64,000 nt of DNA, from positions 744,001 to 808,000 of the forward strand of contig CAWDAN010000001.1 of assembly GCA_963800335.1 (NCBI GenBank). The letters are read 5' to 3'. Every line of letters starts with the position of its first letter. Positions within the stretch are counted from its first letter, which is position 1. This stretch comes from Flavisphingopyxis sp963800335. Lineage in GTDB: Bacteria > Pseudomonadota > Alphaproteobacteria > Sphingomonadales > Sphingomonadaceae. Of this stretch, positions 20,401-29,316 are shown in pieces. Under the pieces are notes generated by a model. That model ran no database searches and had not been told where the DNA came from. It saw nothing but the letters and a program-made list of their open reading frames with translations. The position numbers were made by a program, and so were the translations under genes.

Positions 20401-20608
20401 GCAGGTCGGCAACGTTTACGTCAACCGCAACCAGATCGGGGCAATCGTCGGTTCGCAACCGTTTGGTGGCCGCGGATTGTCAGGCACCGGACCAAAGGCG
20501 GGCGGTCCGCAATATCTGCTGCGCTTCGCCGAGGAAAAGACGATCTCGACCGATATTACCGCGGCGGGCGGCAACACCGCGTTGATGGCAGGCAGCGAAG
20601 GGATTTAG
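17489..20608 (+). CDS. putA: Bifunctional proline dehydrogenase / L-glutamate-gamma-semialdehyde dehydrogenase
   Basis: 1039-residue type A PutA without the N-terminal ribbon-helix-helix domain, so probably not an autorepressor. Proline dehydrogenase domain in the first half: KLSALHPRFEY, LDAEESDRLEPHLDI, LVKGAYWDTEIK, ATHNAMTIAFV. Second half is an aldehyde dehydrogenase: SPWNFPLAIFLGQ, AETGGMNAMIVD (catalytic Glu) and SAGQRCSALRVV (catalytic Cys). It oxidises proline to glutamate at the membrane with channelling of the intermediate. A GTG at 17465 in frame could add eight residues; ATG 17489 is preferred. Converges with cysS, the two stops overlapping. Confidence 0.95.
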   Translation: MTLSHESRSALRSALRADEATLIRQFVDEMAEGAPAVAEVKALGRKLVAHAKADDSETLIDAFMNRYRLSTEEGVVLMCLAEALLRVPDAGTADALIRDKITGRNWVSQNGDSGSRLVDLSAYGLSLGSTTLLLDTFGSSDNPATILKRMIRKSGEPVIRQAALAAMKLLGKQFVMGETIDGAVKRAAKVAKGELCSFDMLGEAARTASDAARYFRSYEAAIARIGRTAEAGDPHANHGISVKLSALHPRFEYLQMDRVREELLPRVVELALQARAANIPMTLDAEESDRLEPHLDIVTGLVEAGVADGWTGLGLVVQAYSKRAPELVKLVYALAQKHDVHLALRLVKGAYWDTEIKRSQVAGTDYFPVWTAKPHTDLCYLRCAQLLRGMTDHIYPAFATHNAMTIAFVAKLFAGERGYELQRLHGMGEGAHDAMRDIAPPPRPVRVYAPVGTHKDLLAYLVRRLLENGANSSFVHQFSDPDVTIDDLSVDAREQVDVAAPRIATGAELFLPQRRNSQGYDLGEPGQAEALMADMAKHRHHDWHVGPIVGGREGQGDSALAVINPATGDPIGQCVEASLSEIDDAIALSLAAQREWSLAGGDFRATRLEKAADLLEADTPKFLALAMDEAGKTLADAIAELREAVDFLRYYAAGAREHFERAVVLPGPTGERNELILEGRGLFTCISPWNFPLAIFLGQVGAALAAGNAVLAKPAEQTPVIAHEAVRALLAAGVPGDVLHFLPGRGEVVGAALTGHAEIAGVVFTGSTEVAHLINRKLASRNAPIATLIAETGGMNAMIVDLTALPEQVARDVVSSAFQSAGQRCSALRVVYLQDDVADHILEMIAGAAAELTIGDPSELATDVGPIIDGEAQASIQHHIDTFAAKGRIVLQAIRTGTIADNGSYIMPTIIRLDDIAEMEREVFGPVLHIVRWKAKHLDRVIDAINATGYGLTLGIHSRIDAFAAHVAARAQVGNVYVNRNQIGAIVGSQPFGGRGLSGTGPKAGGPQYLLRFAEEKTISTDITAAGGNTALMAGSEGI

Positions 20609-22059
20609 GCTTCGCCCCGGCGCGCGACCCAGTCCCAGCCGAGCGGATCGCCGTCCATCAGCATGACTCCGCGCGCCGCAAGATCGTCGCGGATTGCGTC
20701 CGACCGGGCAAAATCCTTTTCGTTGCGCGCCGTTTTGCGTTCGGCCATCAGGATCGCGATGTCCGCTTCGGACAGGTCCGAATCCTTTGGGCGCACGCGC
20801 AGGTCGGTGCGTTCGAGGTCGAGTAGCTCGAGGCCCAGCACTGCATCCATGCGCTCGACCGCGCCCAGCCGTTCGCCTGGCTCCAGCTGCTTGTTGCCGA
20901 CGATGTCCTCGAGCGCGGTGAGCGCCAGCGGTGTATTGAGATCGTCGCACATCGCGCGGTCGAAGGCATCGAGGGCCTTGGCGATATGCGGGTGTGGATC
21001 GCTCGGGAGGATCGGTGGACCCGCCTCGCGCAGCCGCTCGATAGTCATCACCAGCCGCTTGAGCCGGGTCGAGGCTGCCTCGAGATTGTCGAAGCTGAAC
21101 TCGAGTTCGCTGCGGTAATGCGCCTGCAGGCACATCATCCGATACGCGATCGGATGATAGCCGCGATCGACCAACCGTTGCAGCGTCAGGAACTCGCCCG
21201 ACGATTTCGACATCTTGCCCGCGCGCTCAACAAGAAAGTTGTTGTGCATCCAGATATTGGCGCCCGTCGCCGATGAGCAGGTGATCGCCTGGTTCTGGGC
21301 GATCTCGTTCGGATGATGGATCTCGCGATGATCGATACCGCCGGTATGGATGTCGAACTGTCGGCCAAGATACTGCATCGCCATGACCGAGCATTCGAGA
21401 TGCCAACCGGGCGCGCCGCGACCCCATGGGGAATCCCACTCCATCTGCCGTGTTTCGCCTGCTGGCGTGGTTCGCCAGATCGCGAAATCCTGCGGATTGC
21501 GCTTGCCGCCGACGGGATCGATGCGACTTTCGCCGTCGTCGGTTTTCGCCCGCGCCAGACGTCCGTAATCGGGCACCGTCGTGACGTCGAAATACAGGCC
21601 GCTGTCGAGCTGGTAGCAATGCTTGGCGGCGATGCTCTTGGCGAACGCGATCATCGGCTCGATATGCTCGGTCGCAATCGTCCAGTGCGCCGGCTGGCGG
21701 ATATTGAGCCGGCGAACATCGCGCCAGTAGGCCTCGGTATAGTGTCGCGCGATGTCCCAGATCGATTGGGCGCTTTGCGCGGCGGCCTTTTCGAGTTTGT
21801 CCTCACCCGCATCGGCATCGTCGGTCAAATGACCGACATCGGTGATGTTGATGATGTGCGTCAGCTTGTAGCCGCGCCACGTCAACGTGCGTCCCAAAGT
21901 GTCGGCAAAGACATAGGCGCGCATATTGCCGATATGCGGGTAATTATAGACGGTCGGACCACACGAATAGACGCGCGCCTCGCCGGGATGCACCGGCGTG
22001 AAATCGACCAGCGATCGGGTCAAGCTGTCGAACAGCCGCAATGGGGTGTCGGGCGTCAT
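20605..22059 (-). CDS. cysS: Cysteinyl-tRNA synthetase
   Basis: 484-residue class I aminoacyl-tRNA synthetase. YSCGPTVYNYPHIGNMRAYV contains the zinc-ligand cysteine and the HIGH-type motif (HIGN); RAGKMSKSSGEF is the KMSKS loop; WHLECSVMAMQYLG and GGIDHREIHHPNE supply the remaining zinc ligands. Start ATG 22059; an in-frame TTG at 22080 is less likely. No frameshift. Divergent from the DUF1476 gene, about 100 bases apart. Confidence 0.95.
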   Translation of the reverse strand: MTPDTPLRLFDSLTRSLVDFTPVHPGEARVYSCGPTVYNYPHIGNMRAYVFADTLGRTLTWRGYKLTHIINITDVGHLTDDADAGEDKLEKAAAQSAQSIWDIARHYTEAYWRDVRRLNIRQPAHWTIATEHIEPMIAFAKSIAAKHCYQLDSGLYFDVTTVPDYGRLARAKTDDGESRIDPVGGKRNPQDFAIWRTTPAGETRQMEWDSPWGRGAPGWHLECSVMAMQYLGRQFDIHTGGIDHREIHHPNEIAQNQAITCSSATGANIWMHNNFLVERAGKMSKSSGEFLTLQRLVDRGYHPIAYRMMCLQAHYRSELEFSFDNLEAASTRLKRLVMTIERLREAGPPILPSDPHPHIAKALDAFDRAMCDDLNTPLALTALEDIVGNKQLEPGERLGAVERMDAVLGLELLDLERTDLRVRPKDSDLSEADIAILMAERKTARNEKDFARSDAIRDDLAARGVMLMDGDPLGWDWVARRGEA

Positions 22060-22157
22060 CGTCGCGGTCTGTCGCGCCAAACGGGCAAGGCGTCAACCGC
22101 TTGCGAAAGACCACTGGCCTGCCTATCTCATATGAGTAATCAGAGGGGTGCGACGCG

Positions 22158-22490
22158 ATGACAGATTTCAATGACCGGGAAAAAGCCTTCGAGGCGAAAT
22201 TCGCCCACGAGGCCGAAGCGCTATTTCGCGTAACCGCGCGGCGCAATCGCCTGCTCGGCGAATGGGCGGCGGAAAAGATGGGACTCACGCCTGAAGAGAC
22301 CGAGGCTTATGCCAAGGAAGTCATCGCGGCCGATTTCGAGGAAGCGGGTGACGAGGACGTCATTCGCAAGGTGCTCGGCGACATGATGTCAGCCAAGTGC
22401 GATATCGATGACGCTGGCGTTCGCGCCGCGCTTGAGCAAAAATCGGTCGAGGCGCACCGCCAGTTTATCGACAGCGTCGACAAGGGCTGA
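22158..22490 (+). CDS. DUF1476 protein (F1-ATPase inhibitor zeta type)
   Basis: 110 residues: MTDFNDREKAFEAKFAHEAE, ARRNRLLGEWAAEKMGLT, YAKEVIAADFEEAGDEDV. This matches the alphaproteobacterial DUF1476 family, whose Paracoccus member is the zeta subunit that inhibits the F1F0-ATPase. Soluble, helical and acidic. It is followed by bolA and grxD with spacings of only 6 and -4 bases, so the three are probably one transcript. Confidence 0.85.
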   Translation: MTDFNDREKAFEAKFAHEAEALFRVTARRNRLLGEWAAEKMGLTPEETEAYAKEVIAADFEEAGDEDVIRKVLGDMMSAKCDIDDAGVRAALEQKSVEAHRQFIDSVDKG

Positions 22491-22496
22491 CTTTCC

Positions 22497-22742
22497 ATGG
22501 CGATGACCGCAGAGCAGATCGAAGCGATGATCGCGACCGCCATTCCTGACGCGACGGTGGAAATCACCGACCTTGCCGGTGACGGCGACCATTACGCAGC
22601 GCGCGTCGTCGCCGAAAGCTTTCGCGGGACCAGCCGGGTCGCCCAGCACAAGGCGGTCTATCAGGCGCTTGGTGGCCGCATGGGTGGGACTCTCCACGCG
22701 CTGCAACTCACGACTGCATTACCTGAAGGAACATCATCATGA
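22497..22742 (+). CDS. BolA family protein
   Basis: 81-residue BolA-fold protein with the conserved VVAESFRGTSRVAQHKAVY segment (Fe-S ligand histidine and the K-binding loop) and GGTLHALQL. Works with the monothiol glutaredoxin encoded directly downstream, with which it forms a [2Fe-2S]-bridged heterodimer. The ORF stop overlaps the grxD start by 4 bases (ATGA). Confidence 0.92.
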   Translation: MAMTAEQIEAMIATAIPDATVEITDLAGDGDHYAARVVAESFRGTSRVAQHKAVYQALGGRMGGTLHALQLTTALPEGTSS

Positions 22743-23071
22743 CCGCTCCCGTCAAAGATCGCATCGACAGCCTGGTAGGCCAGCACGATGTCGTGCTTTT
22801 CATGAAAGGTTCGCCGCTCTTTCCCCAGTGCGGATTTTCGAGCCGCGCCATCGCGATCCTCGATCATCTCGGCGTTGGATATGAAAGCGTCGATGTTCTC
22901 CAGGACATGGAAGTCCGCCAGGCGATCAAGGAATATTCGGATTGGCCGACGATTCCCCAGCTTTACGTAAAGGGCGAATTCGTCGGTGGATCGGATATCA
23001 TGATGGAAATGTTCGAAGCTGGCGAACTCGCCCAGTTGATGACCGACAAGGCTGTGACCAAGGCCGAATAG
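22739..23071 (+). CDS. grxD: Monothiol glutaredoxin Grx4/GrxD
   Basis: 110 residues with FMKGSPLFPQCGFSSRAIAIL, whose CGFS motif defines monothiol glutaredoxins that bind and transfer [2Fe-2S] clusters, and WPTIPQLYVKGEFVGGSDIM, the glutathione-binding TIPQ and GGSD motifs. Iron-sulfur cluster carrier in the cytoplasm. Translationally coupled to bolA. Confidence 0.95.
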   Translation: MTAPVKDRIDSLVGQHDVVLFMKGSPLFPQCGFSSRAIAILDHLGVGYESVDVLQDMEVRQAIKEYSDWPTIPQLYVKGEFVGGSDIMMEMFEAGELAQLMTDKAVTKAE

Positions 23072-23447
23072 CCTCGATTGGGCTACGCGCGCTGCATAAC
23101 TGAATTTACGACAACCAAGCTGGCGTCGGCACCTTACGGTGGCGGCGTTTTTGGTCGTTCTGCGAGGATATGGAATTTCGGGTGAGGACGGGTCGAACCA
23201 GGGACCAAACCAGTCCGACCCGTCACTCTAGAGCGAAACACTCAGATACGATTATGACGTTGCATGCTCCATGCCAGAACAGGTGCTATCCAGCCGTTTG
23301 GCGGGAGACGATGGTTACCCAGAGGTTGACGGGATGAAAGAGTGTCAAAGATCCCGACACGACGGCGCTCTGCCGAGAGATCAAGATTTATGTTTACATG
23401 CGTAGTTGGATAGGATTACAAATGTAGCCATAAGCGAAAGAGGCATT
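23072..23447. other. 376-base intergenic region with a hairpin and a BlaI-type operator
   Basis: No ORF. It contains a 9-base inverted repeat GACGGGTCG/CGACCCGTC at 23187-23224 (20-base loop), and, near the 3' end, two TACA..GTA motifs at 23395-23426 just before blaI. Nothing else recognised. Confidence 0.5.
23395..23426. promoter_or_regulatory. BlaI/MecI-like operator pair
   Basis: TACAAATGTA at 23417-23426 fits the BlaI/MecI core TACAnnTGTA exactly; TACATGCGTA at 23395-23404 fits with one mismatch. They lie 22-53 bases before the blaI ATG. TTTACA at 23393 could serve as a -35 element overlapping the first site, allowing autorepression. Confidence 0.55.
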
Positions 23448-23819
23448 ATGGCTATCGAACGGATCAGCGACTCGGAATATGCGGTCATCGAACCGCTCTG
23501 GGACAAGGCGCCGCTGACGGCGGTCGAAATCGCCGATCGCGTCGCCAAGGACAACGATTGGACGCTGCAAACCGTCAAGACGCTGTTGTCGCGGCTTGTC
23601 GCCAAGGGCGCGGTCGCGTTCGAGACGCAGGGACGTCGCTATCTCTATCGCCCGCTCATCGCGCGCAACGATCATGCGGTCGCTGAGTCGCGGCGTCTGC
23701 TTGACCGGCTGTTCGCCGGCCGGGTCAGTCCGCTTGTTGCGCAGCTCGCCAAACGTGATGCGCTGAGCGAAGACGACATTGCCGAGATCGAGGCGCTGCT
23801 AAAGGAGTTGCGCGCGTGA
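23448..23819 (+). CDS. BlaI/MecI/CopY family transcriptional repressor
   Basis: 123 residues: winged helix ISDSEYAVIEPLWDKAPLTAVEIADRV and WTLQTVKTLLSRLVAKGAVAFETQGRRYLYRPLI, then a dimerisation helix. Family members dimerise on TACA-N2-TGTA operators and are cleaved when the partner M56 sensor is activated. Start ATG 23448 is chosen because upstream in-frame codons overlap the operator. Overlaps the M56 gene by 4 bases (GTGA). Confidence 0.92.
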   Translation: MAIERISDSEYAVIEPLWDKAPLTAVEIADRVAKDNDWTLQTVKTLLSRLVAKGAVAFETQGRRYLYRPLIARNDHAVAESRRLLDRLFAGRVSPLVAQLAKRDALSEDDIAEIEALLKELRA

Positions 23820-25300
23820 TCGGCCCGATCACAATCGCGTGGCTGAGCGACACATTGCTCGCGACGAGCGTCATGATGGCGCTGGTGCTGCTGATCCGGC
23901 GTCCCGTGGCGCGCGCGTTTGGACCGCGCATCGCCTATTTGTTGTGGATGATCCCTGCGGCCCGTTGTGTCATGCCAGCGCTCACGGGTCCGCCGCAGGA
24001 GAGCGTCGCGAGCCTTTCGATCCCGATTTCTTCGCTCAATGGCGTTGCCGCCTCGACTGCTTCGTCGGGCGTAATCGCCGAACCCTCTGCGGTGGACCTG
24101 CTCGTGTCAGCGCTGCCCATGATCTGGCTGGGCGGGGCGATCGTGTGTCTCACCGCGATCGGCTTCGCGCATTGGGGCTTTCGCCGGCGGCTTCTCGACG
24201 GGGCGGTCAAAGCGCCTCGGTTCGAAGGTTTTAGCGTCGTTCGGTCGGCTGCGGTCTCCTTACCGCTTGCGATCGGGATAAGGCGTCCGCTGATCGTGGT
24301 TCCGATCGATTTCGAGTCGCAGTTCGGCGCGACGGAAAAGCTTCATATCCTGCGCCACGAAGCCGAGCATCATCGCCATGGCGACCTGTGGGCGAATATC
24401 GCTGCCGCATGTGTCCTGTCGGCCCACTGGTTCAACCCGCTTGCCTGGCTGTCGTGGAGTGCGTTCCGGCTCGACCAGGAAAAATGCTGCGATGCGCGGG
24501 TGACAGCACAAGCCGAAGGCGAGGACCGCGCGCTCTATGCCGCAACCCTCGCCAAGGCAGTGATTGGACCGGGAACGCGCACTCTGCGCCTGGTTGCACC
24601 AATGATAGTTCAGAAGGATCTCAAGGAGAGACTGATCATGTTGAAAGATGCACGCGCCATTTCACGCCCCCGAACTGCCGCCGGAATTTTCGGAATCGGG
24701 CTCCTGCTTGCAACGGGGCTGATCGCGACGGCGACCGTTGTTCCTGCAATTGCTGCACAAGATGGTGGGCAGAGTGACGCCATTCCTCAGCCCCCGCAGC
24801 CGCCGTTACCGCCGATGGCTCCGGCTGCACCAACGGCTCCTGCGGTACCAACGGCACCGAACGCTCCGCCCGCACCCCCGACCGCGCAGGATGGCGATAT
24901 GGGTGAGCGCCATGTCATGATCGTCCGTAAAGAAGATGGAAAGCGGACGGTCGAGCGTCGGATCGTCAGGGGCGGACCCGGCGAGGCGATGCCGAGCGAG
25001 GCCGAAATCAGGGCCATGATCCCTGAAATCGATATCGCACGAATGAAGGGGAAATGTGACGTAACCAACCCAGTCGTCACCGAGACGAGTGCGAGCGAGA
25101 ACGGTAAACGCGAAAAGATCATCATTCGCATGTGCGGTGACCGCGAAATGGCGCGGAATGCGCGCGCCAGTGCCATTGATGGATTGCGCGAGGCCCGCGC
25201 TGAAATCTCGCAGGACAGCGATATGCCCGCTTCGGTAAAGGCGCAGGTTCTCGCCGAGCTCGAGGCGCAGATCGCAAAGATGCAGGCGCAATCCGACTGA
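23816..25300 (+). CDS. M56 family (BlaR1/MecR1-like) membrane metallopeptidase sensor
   Basis: 494 residues starting at GTG 23816. Several TM helices in the first 280 residues surround the zinc motif HEAEH (residues 181-185, RHEAEHHRHGDLWANI) and a downstream EKCCDARV (third ligand region). One more TM near residue 290 leads to a periplasmic domain with a proline-rich linker (PQPPQPPLPPMAP) and acidic, helical C-terminus. No penicillin-binding sensor domain is present, so it senses something other than a beta-lactam. It should cleave or trigger loss of the BlaI repressor upstream. The regulated target other than itself is unknown. Confidence 0.88.
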   Translation: MIGPITIAWLSDTLLATSVMMALVLLIRRPVARAFGPRIAYLLWMIPAARCVMPALTGPPQESVASLSIPISSLNGVAASTASSGVIAEPSAVDLLVSALPMIWLGGAIVCLTAIGFAHWGFRRRLLDGAVKAPRFEGFSVVRSAAVSLPLAIGIRRPLIVVPIDFESQFGATEKLHILRHEAEHHRHGDLWANIAAACVLSAHWFNPLAWLSWSAFRLDQEKCCDARVTAQAEGEDRALYAATLAKAVIGPGTRTLRLVAPMIVQKDLKERLIMLKDARAISRPRTAAGIFGIGLLLATGLIATATVVPAIAAQDGGQSDAIPQPPQPPLPPMAPAAPTAPAVPTAPNAPPAPPTAQDGDMGERHVMIVRKEDGKRTVERRIVRGGPGEAMPSEAEIRAMIPEIDIARMKGKCDVTNPVVTETSASENGKREKIIIRMCGDREMARNARASAIDGLREARAEISQDSDMPASVKAQVLAELEAQIAKMQAQSD

Positions 25301-25326
25301 TTTAAGCGGTTCAGCCAATCGTGATC

Positions 25327-25353
25327 GGGGCGGCGCGCAGCGTCGCCCCTTTT
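25327..25353 (+). terminator. Intrinsic terminator after the M56 gene
   Basis: GGGGCGGCGC-GCA-GCGTCGCCCC stem (one G.T pair) followed by TTTTCG, 27 bases past the stop. Confidence 0.75.
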
Positions 25354-25385
25354 CGTTTGCTCTTGGCAATGCCACATGGAGGGCA

Positions 25386-26255
25386 ATGGCTATTCCCGCA
25401 CCAGGACCCGTCGGCTTTGCCGAGCAGATCGAGCCTTTCGTCGCGCGGGTTCTCGCGCCCAATCCTTCGCCCTACACTTATACCGGTACGCAGACCTATC
25501 TGGTTGGCCGATCCGACCTTGCAGTGATCGATCCGGGCCCGGCCGACGAGGACCATATCGCTGCAATTATCGCCGGAATCGCGGATCGCCCTGTGCGGGC
25601 GATCATGTGCACCCACACGCACCGCGATCACAGTCCGGCGGCAGCGCCGCTTTCGCGGCTGGTCGGCGCGCCGATCATCGGCTGTGCGCCGCTGACGCTC
25701 GACGATGACGGGCCGCGAGCCGACGCCGCGTTCGATGTCGATTATGCGCCCGACCGTGTCCTGTCCGACGGTGAGCAGGTCGCCGGCGACGGCTGGACGC
25801 TGACTGCCGTCGCAACCCCTGGCCATACGTCGAACCATTTGTGTTTCGCGCTCGATCAATCGGGCGCACTGTTTACTGGCGACCACGTCATGGGCTGGTC
25901 GACTACCGTGGTCAGCCCGCCCGATGGCGACATGGCAGACTATATGGCGAGCATGGCATTGCTGCTCGATCGCGAAGACCGGATTTACTATCCTGCGCAT
26001 GGACGCGCTATCGAAACGCCGCGCAAGCTGGTGCGCGGCATGATGGGCCATCGCCGCCAACGCGAAGGACAGATCTTGCGCCGCATTGCCGAGGGCACCG
26101 ATCGGATCGAGGCGATGGTGCCGTCGATGTACAAGGGGCTCGACCCGCGGCTATACGGCGCGGCAGGGCGGTCGGTGTTGGCGCATCTGATCGAACTGGA
26201 ACGTCAGGGGCGTGTCGCCCGTTCAGGAGAACAATGGAAACTTCGCGCAACATGA
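25386..26255 (+). CDS. MBL-fold metallo-hydrolase (LACTB2/GloB-like)
   Basis: 289-residue metallo-beta-lactamase superfamily hydrolase. Zinc motif CTHTHRDHSPAAAPL (HxHxDH) , then GHTSNHLCFALDQSGALFTGDHVMG and YYPAHGRAIETP, the remaining ligands. The C-terminal winged-helix-like part (YGAAGRSVLAHLIELERQGRVARSGEQWKL) is characteristic of the LACTB2-like group, whose members hydrolyse RNA or thioesters. Cytoplasmic; substrate unknown. The following gene overlaps its 3' end. Confidence 0.85.
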   Translation: MAIPAPGPVGFAEQIEPFVARVLAPNPSPYTYTGTQTYLVGRSDLAVIDPGPADEDHIAAIIAGIADRPVRAIMCTHTHRDHSPAAAPLSRLVGAPIIGCAPLTLDDDGPRADAAFDVDYAPDRVLSDGEQVAGDGWTLTAVATPGHTSNHLCFALDQSGALFTGDHVMGWSTTVVSPPDGDMADYMASMALLLDREDRIYYPAHGRAIETPRKLVRGMMGHRRQREGQILRRIAEGTDRIEAMVPSMYKGLDPRLYGAAGRSVLAHLIELERQGRVARSGEQWKLRAT

Positions 26256-26920
26256 CGGCCACTGCCGACCGCGAGCAGCCAAGGACGGTCGCGCCGACCA
26301 TGGCGCCGCCTGTTCGGCGCGCGCCCTGGGTCCTGTTCGCGCTGACGCTTGCGGCCGCCGTCTGGCTCGCGTGGCGTGCCTTTGGCCCCGAGCAACTCGG
26401 CGACCCGCTGGCAACGTCGTTGCTGGCGTTTGAAAAGCAGAACAGCCTGACGGTGTTCAGCGCGCAGCTCGCACCGGTCGTGGCGAGTGACGATGAACGC
26501 ATGCTCGGATTGCTCAAATCGAAACAGATCGCGGTGATCCCGGCGCGCGTTGAGTATCGCCTCGACCTGTCGCAAATAGACCGCCAGCGGATGCGCTGGA
26601 ACGATGCAAACCGTACGCTGACGGTAACGCTGCCACCGCTGACCGTCAGTCGCCCCAATCTCGACGAAGCCCGCGCGCAATATATCCGCGAAGGCGTGTT
26701 GATTACGCGCGACGCGCAGGAACGCCTCAACCGCAACAATACGCGCCTCGCCGAACAGCAGGCGGCCAAGCAGGCGGCAAACCCGGTGCTGATGAACCTC
26801 GCGCGGACGGCTGCGCGCGATGCGGTACAGCAAAACCTCACGATTCCGCTGCAAGTGGCGGGCTATGACAATGTTACGGTCGAAGTGCGCTTCGACGGAG
26901 AAAAGGACGCTTCGCAATGA
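26234..26920 (+). CDS. DUF4230 membrane-anchored protein
   Basis: 228 residues. One N-terminal TM helix (APWVLFALTLAAAVWLAW), then a DUF4230 region: NSLTVFSAQLAPVVAS, VEYRLDLSQIDRQRMRWND, LTVTLPPLTVSRPNLD. Function of the family is unknown. Two starts compete: ATG 26234 has an AGGAG box 5 bases upstream and is used here; ATG 26252 overlaps the MBL stop as ATGA. The stop overlaps the nadA start. Confidence 0.82.
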   Translation: METSRNMTATADREQPRTVAPTMAPPVRRAPWVLFALTLAAAVWLAWRAFGPEQLGDPLATSLLAFEKQNSLTVFSAQLAPVVASDDERMLGLLKSKQIAVIPARVEYRLDLSQIDRQRMRWNDANRTLTVTLPPLTVSRPNLDEARAQYIREGVLITRDAQERLNRNNTRLAEQQAAKQAANPVLMNLARTAARDAVQQNLTIPLQVAGYDNVTVEVRFDGEKDASQ

Positions 26921-27913
26921 CCGCCGCAACCAAATGCCAGCCTTGCCGGCGTCGACCTGCGCGCCGAAATCGACCGGCTGCGCAAGGATCGCAACGCGGT
27001 GATCCTGGCGCATTATTACCAGAAGCCCGAGATTCAGGACCTTGCCGATTTCGTCGGCGACAGTCTGGAGCTGTCGAAAAAAGCCGCCGATACCGATGCC
27101 GACGTCATTGCCTTTTGCGGCGTGCGGTTCATGGCCGAAACCGCCAAGATCCTAAGTCCCGAAAAGATCGTCATCCTCCCCGACATGGCGGCGGGATGCA
27201 GTCTGGAGGACAGCTGTCCGCCCGAACAGTTCAAGGCGTTTCGTGCCAAGCATCCCGATCACATCGCGCTGACCTACATCAACTGTTCGGCGGCGGTGAA
27301 AGCATTGAGTGATATCATTGTCACCAGTTCGTCGGCCGAGACGATCCTGAGCCAGATCCCCAAGGACCAGAAGATCATCTTCGGCCCCGACAAGCATCTG
27401 GGCGGCTATCTTGCGCGCAAGTTCGACCGCGACATGCTGCTCTGGCCCGGCGTGTGCATCGTCCATGAGGCGTTCAGCGAAACCGAGCTGCTCAAGCTCA
27501 AGGCGCAATACCCGGACGCGCCGGTTGCGGCGCACCCCGAATGCCCGCCGCACATCATCGACCATGCCGATTACGTCGGATCGACCAGCGGGATTCTGCA
27601 GTTCGTCAAGACCAGCGAGAGCGACACGCTGATCGTCGCGACCGAACCGCACATCATCCACCAAATGGAAAAGGCTGTGCCCGAGAAGACTTTCATTGGC
27701 GCGCCCGGCGCCGACGGCAACTGCAACTGCAACATCTGTCCGTACATGGCGCTGAATACGATGGAGAAGCTCTATGTCGCGTTGCGCGACCTCGAACCGC
27801 GGATCGAGATCGAGGAGGACGTGCGTGTCGCGGCCAAGAAATCGCTCGATCGTATGCTCGAAATGGCCGCCGGCACACTGGGGCAGGGCGATCTGGGTAA
27901 GCCCGGCGCATGA
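26917..27913 (+). CDS. nadA: Quinolinate synthase A (one frameshift)
   Basis: Iron-sulfur enzyme of de novo NAD synthesis, condensing iminoaspartate with dihydroxyacetone phosphate. Seen: VILAHYYQKPEIQDLADFVGDS, the cysteine-containing AAGCSLEDSCPPEQF, ALTYINCSAAVKALSD, FGPDKHLGGY and APGADGNCNCNICPYMALNTM, which supply the [4Fe-4S] ligands. The start at 26917 reads MTAATK; one extra A at about 26930 shifts the frame so the ORF appears to start at 26999. About 332 residues after correction. Overlaps neighbours by ATGA on both sides; nadB and nadC are not in the window. Confidence 0.93.
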
Positions 27914-29251
27914 TCGCGACGCTGCGCAGCTGGTGGGTTAGCGTCAACGCGAGCTACTGGTTCTATCCGGCGATCTTCTCTGGCCTGGCGGCGATCCTGG
28001 CGTTCGTTACCGTCTATATCGATCGCGCCTGGGCGGCCGAATATCTCAGCCAAGTCAACTGGCTGAGCCCGGCGCGGCCCGATGGCGCGCGCAACACATT
28101 GACGGTGATCGCGGGATCGATGATCGGCGTCGCCTCGACAGTCTTCTCGATCACCATTGCGGCGGTCGCCTATGCTTCGGGGACCTACGGACCGCGGCTG
28201 CTGACCAACTTTATGGAGGACCGGGGCAACCAGCTTTCGCTTGGAACCTTTATCGCCACCTTCGTCTATGCGGTAATGGTTCTGCGCGTCGTGCGCAGCG
28301 AGGGCGAACAGGCGACAACGGTTGCTGATGCGGTATCAACGATCGCGCCCGGCTTCGTGCCGCAGTTGTCGTCTGCTGATCGCCACGGTGATGGTCAGCA
28401 TTGCGGTGGCTGTGCTGGTTTATTTCCTCAACCATATCCCATCGAGCATCCGCATCAACACGGTCCTCGAAGGGATCGGTGAACGGCTGATCCACGATCT
28501 CAAGCGCCGCTTTCCCGACGACGACGACGGAATCGAACCTGGCGAGCGCCCCGACGGCGATGCGATTACCGCGCGCGACAGCGGCTATGTCCAGATCATC
28601 GATTTCTCGTCGCTCGACGACATTGCCGAGGCGTGCGGCGGCACGATCGTGCTCAACGTGCGTACTGGCGATTTCGTCCATCCCGATATGACCTTTGCCA
28701 AGGTTGCCGGCGGCGAATGGGACGACGAAGCGATCGGCGAAATCCGCGACTGTTTCGCAATGGGCGGGCGGCGCACGCCGACGCAGGACCTAGAATTTCT
28801 GATCGACGAGCTGGTCGAGATCGCGTTGCGAGCGTTATCGCCGGGGATCAACGATCCGTTCACCGCGATCACCGCGATGCACTGGCTCGGCGCGGCGACG
28901 GGCGAAATCGCGCGGCGCGACCTGACGCGCGGACCCGAGCAGAGCGGCTACAAGCGCGACCGGGTCATGCCGTTGGCGGACGATTTCACACATTTCCTTG
29001 AGCGCGGGTTTGGCGGAATCCGCGCGTCGGCAGCAGGCAGCCCTCTGGCGGCAAAGAATTTCCTCGACTGCCTGTACGCGAGCGCGACCGCATCGTCGTC
29101 ACAGCGTCGGCGCGATGCGATCGCTAAGGAGGGCGCGCTGCTGCTCAGCCAGGCACGCGGGTCGCTGAGTGGGCCCGCGCTCGACGAGCTCGAAAAGCGC
29201 TACGGTAATTTCCGCGAGACGATGGCGGCGATGGCGACGCGGGCGGTCTAG
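27910..29251 (+). CDS. DUF2254 membrane protein (one frameshift)
   Basis: About 447 residues. N-terminal TM helices (WFYPAIFSGLAAILAFVTVY, VIAGSMIGVASTVFSIT, LGTFIATFVYAVMVLR, IATVMVSIAVAVLVYFL) and a soluble C-terminal half with YVQIIDFSSLDDIAEA and ALSPGINDPFTAITAM, the DUF2254 signature. Function unknown. Frame changes at about 28367, inside TM4. ATG overlaps the nadA stop. Confidence 0.85.
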
Positions 29252-29316
29252 CGCATATGCGAGGAACGGGTGCGTTGATTGGGCGTTTGAACGATGCAAC
29301 CACAAAGGAAAGTACG

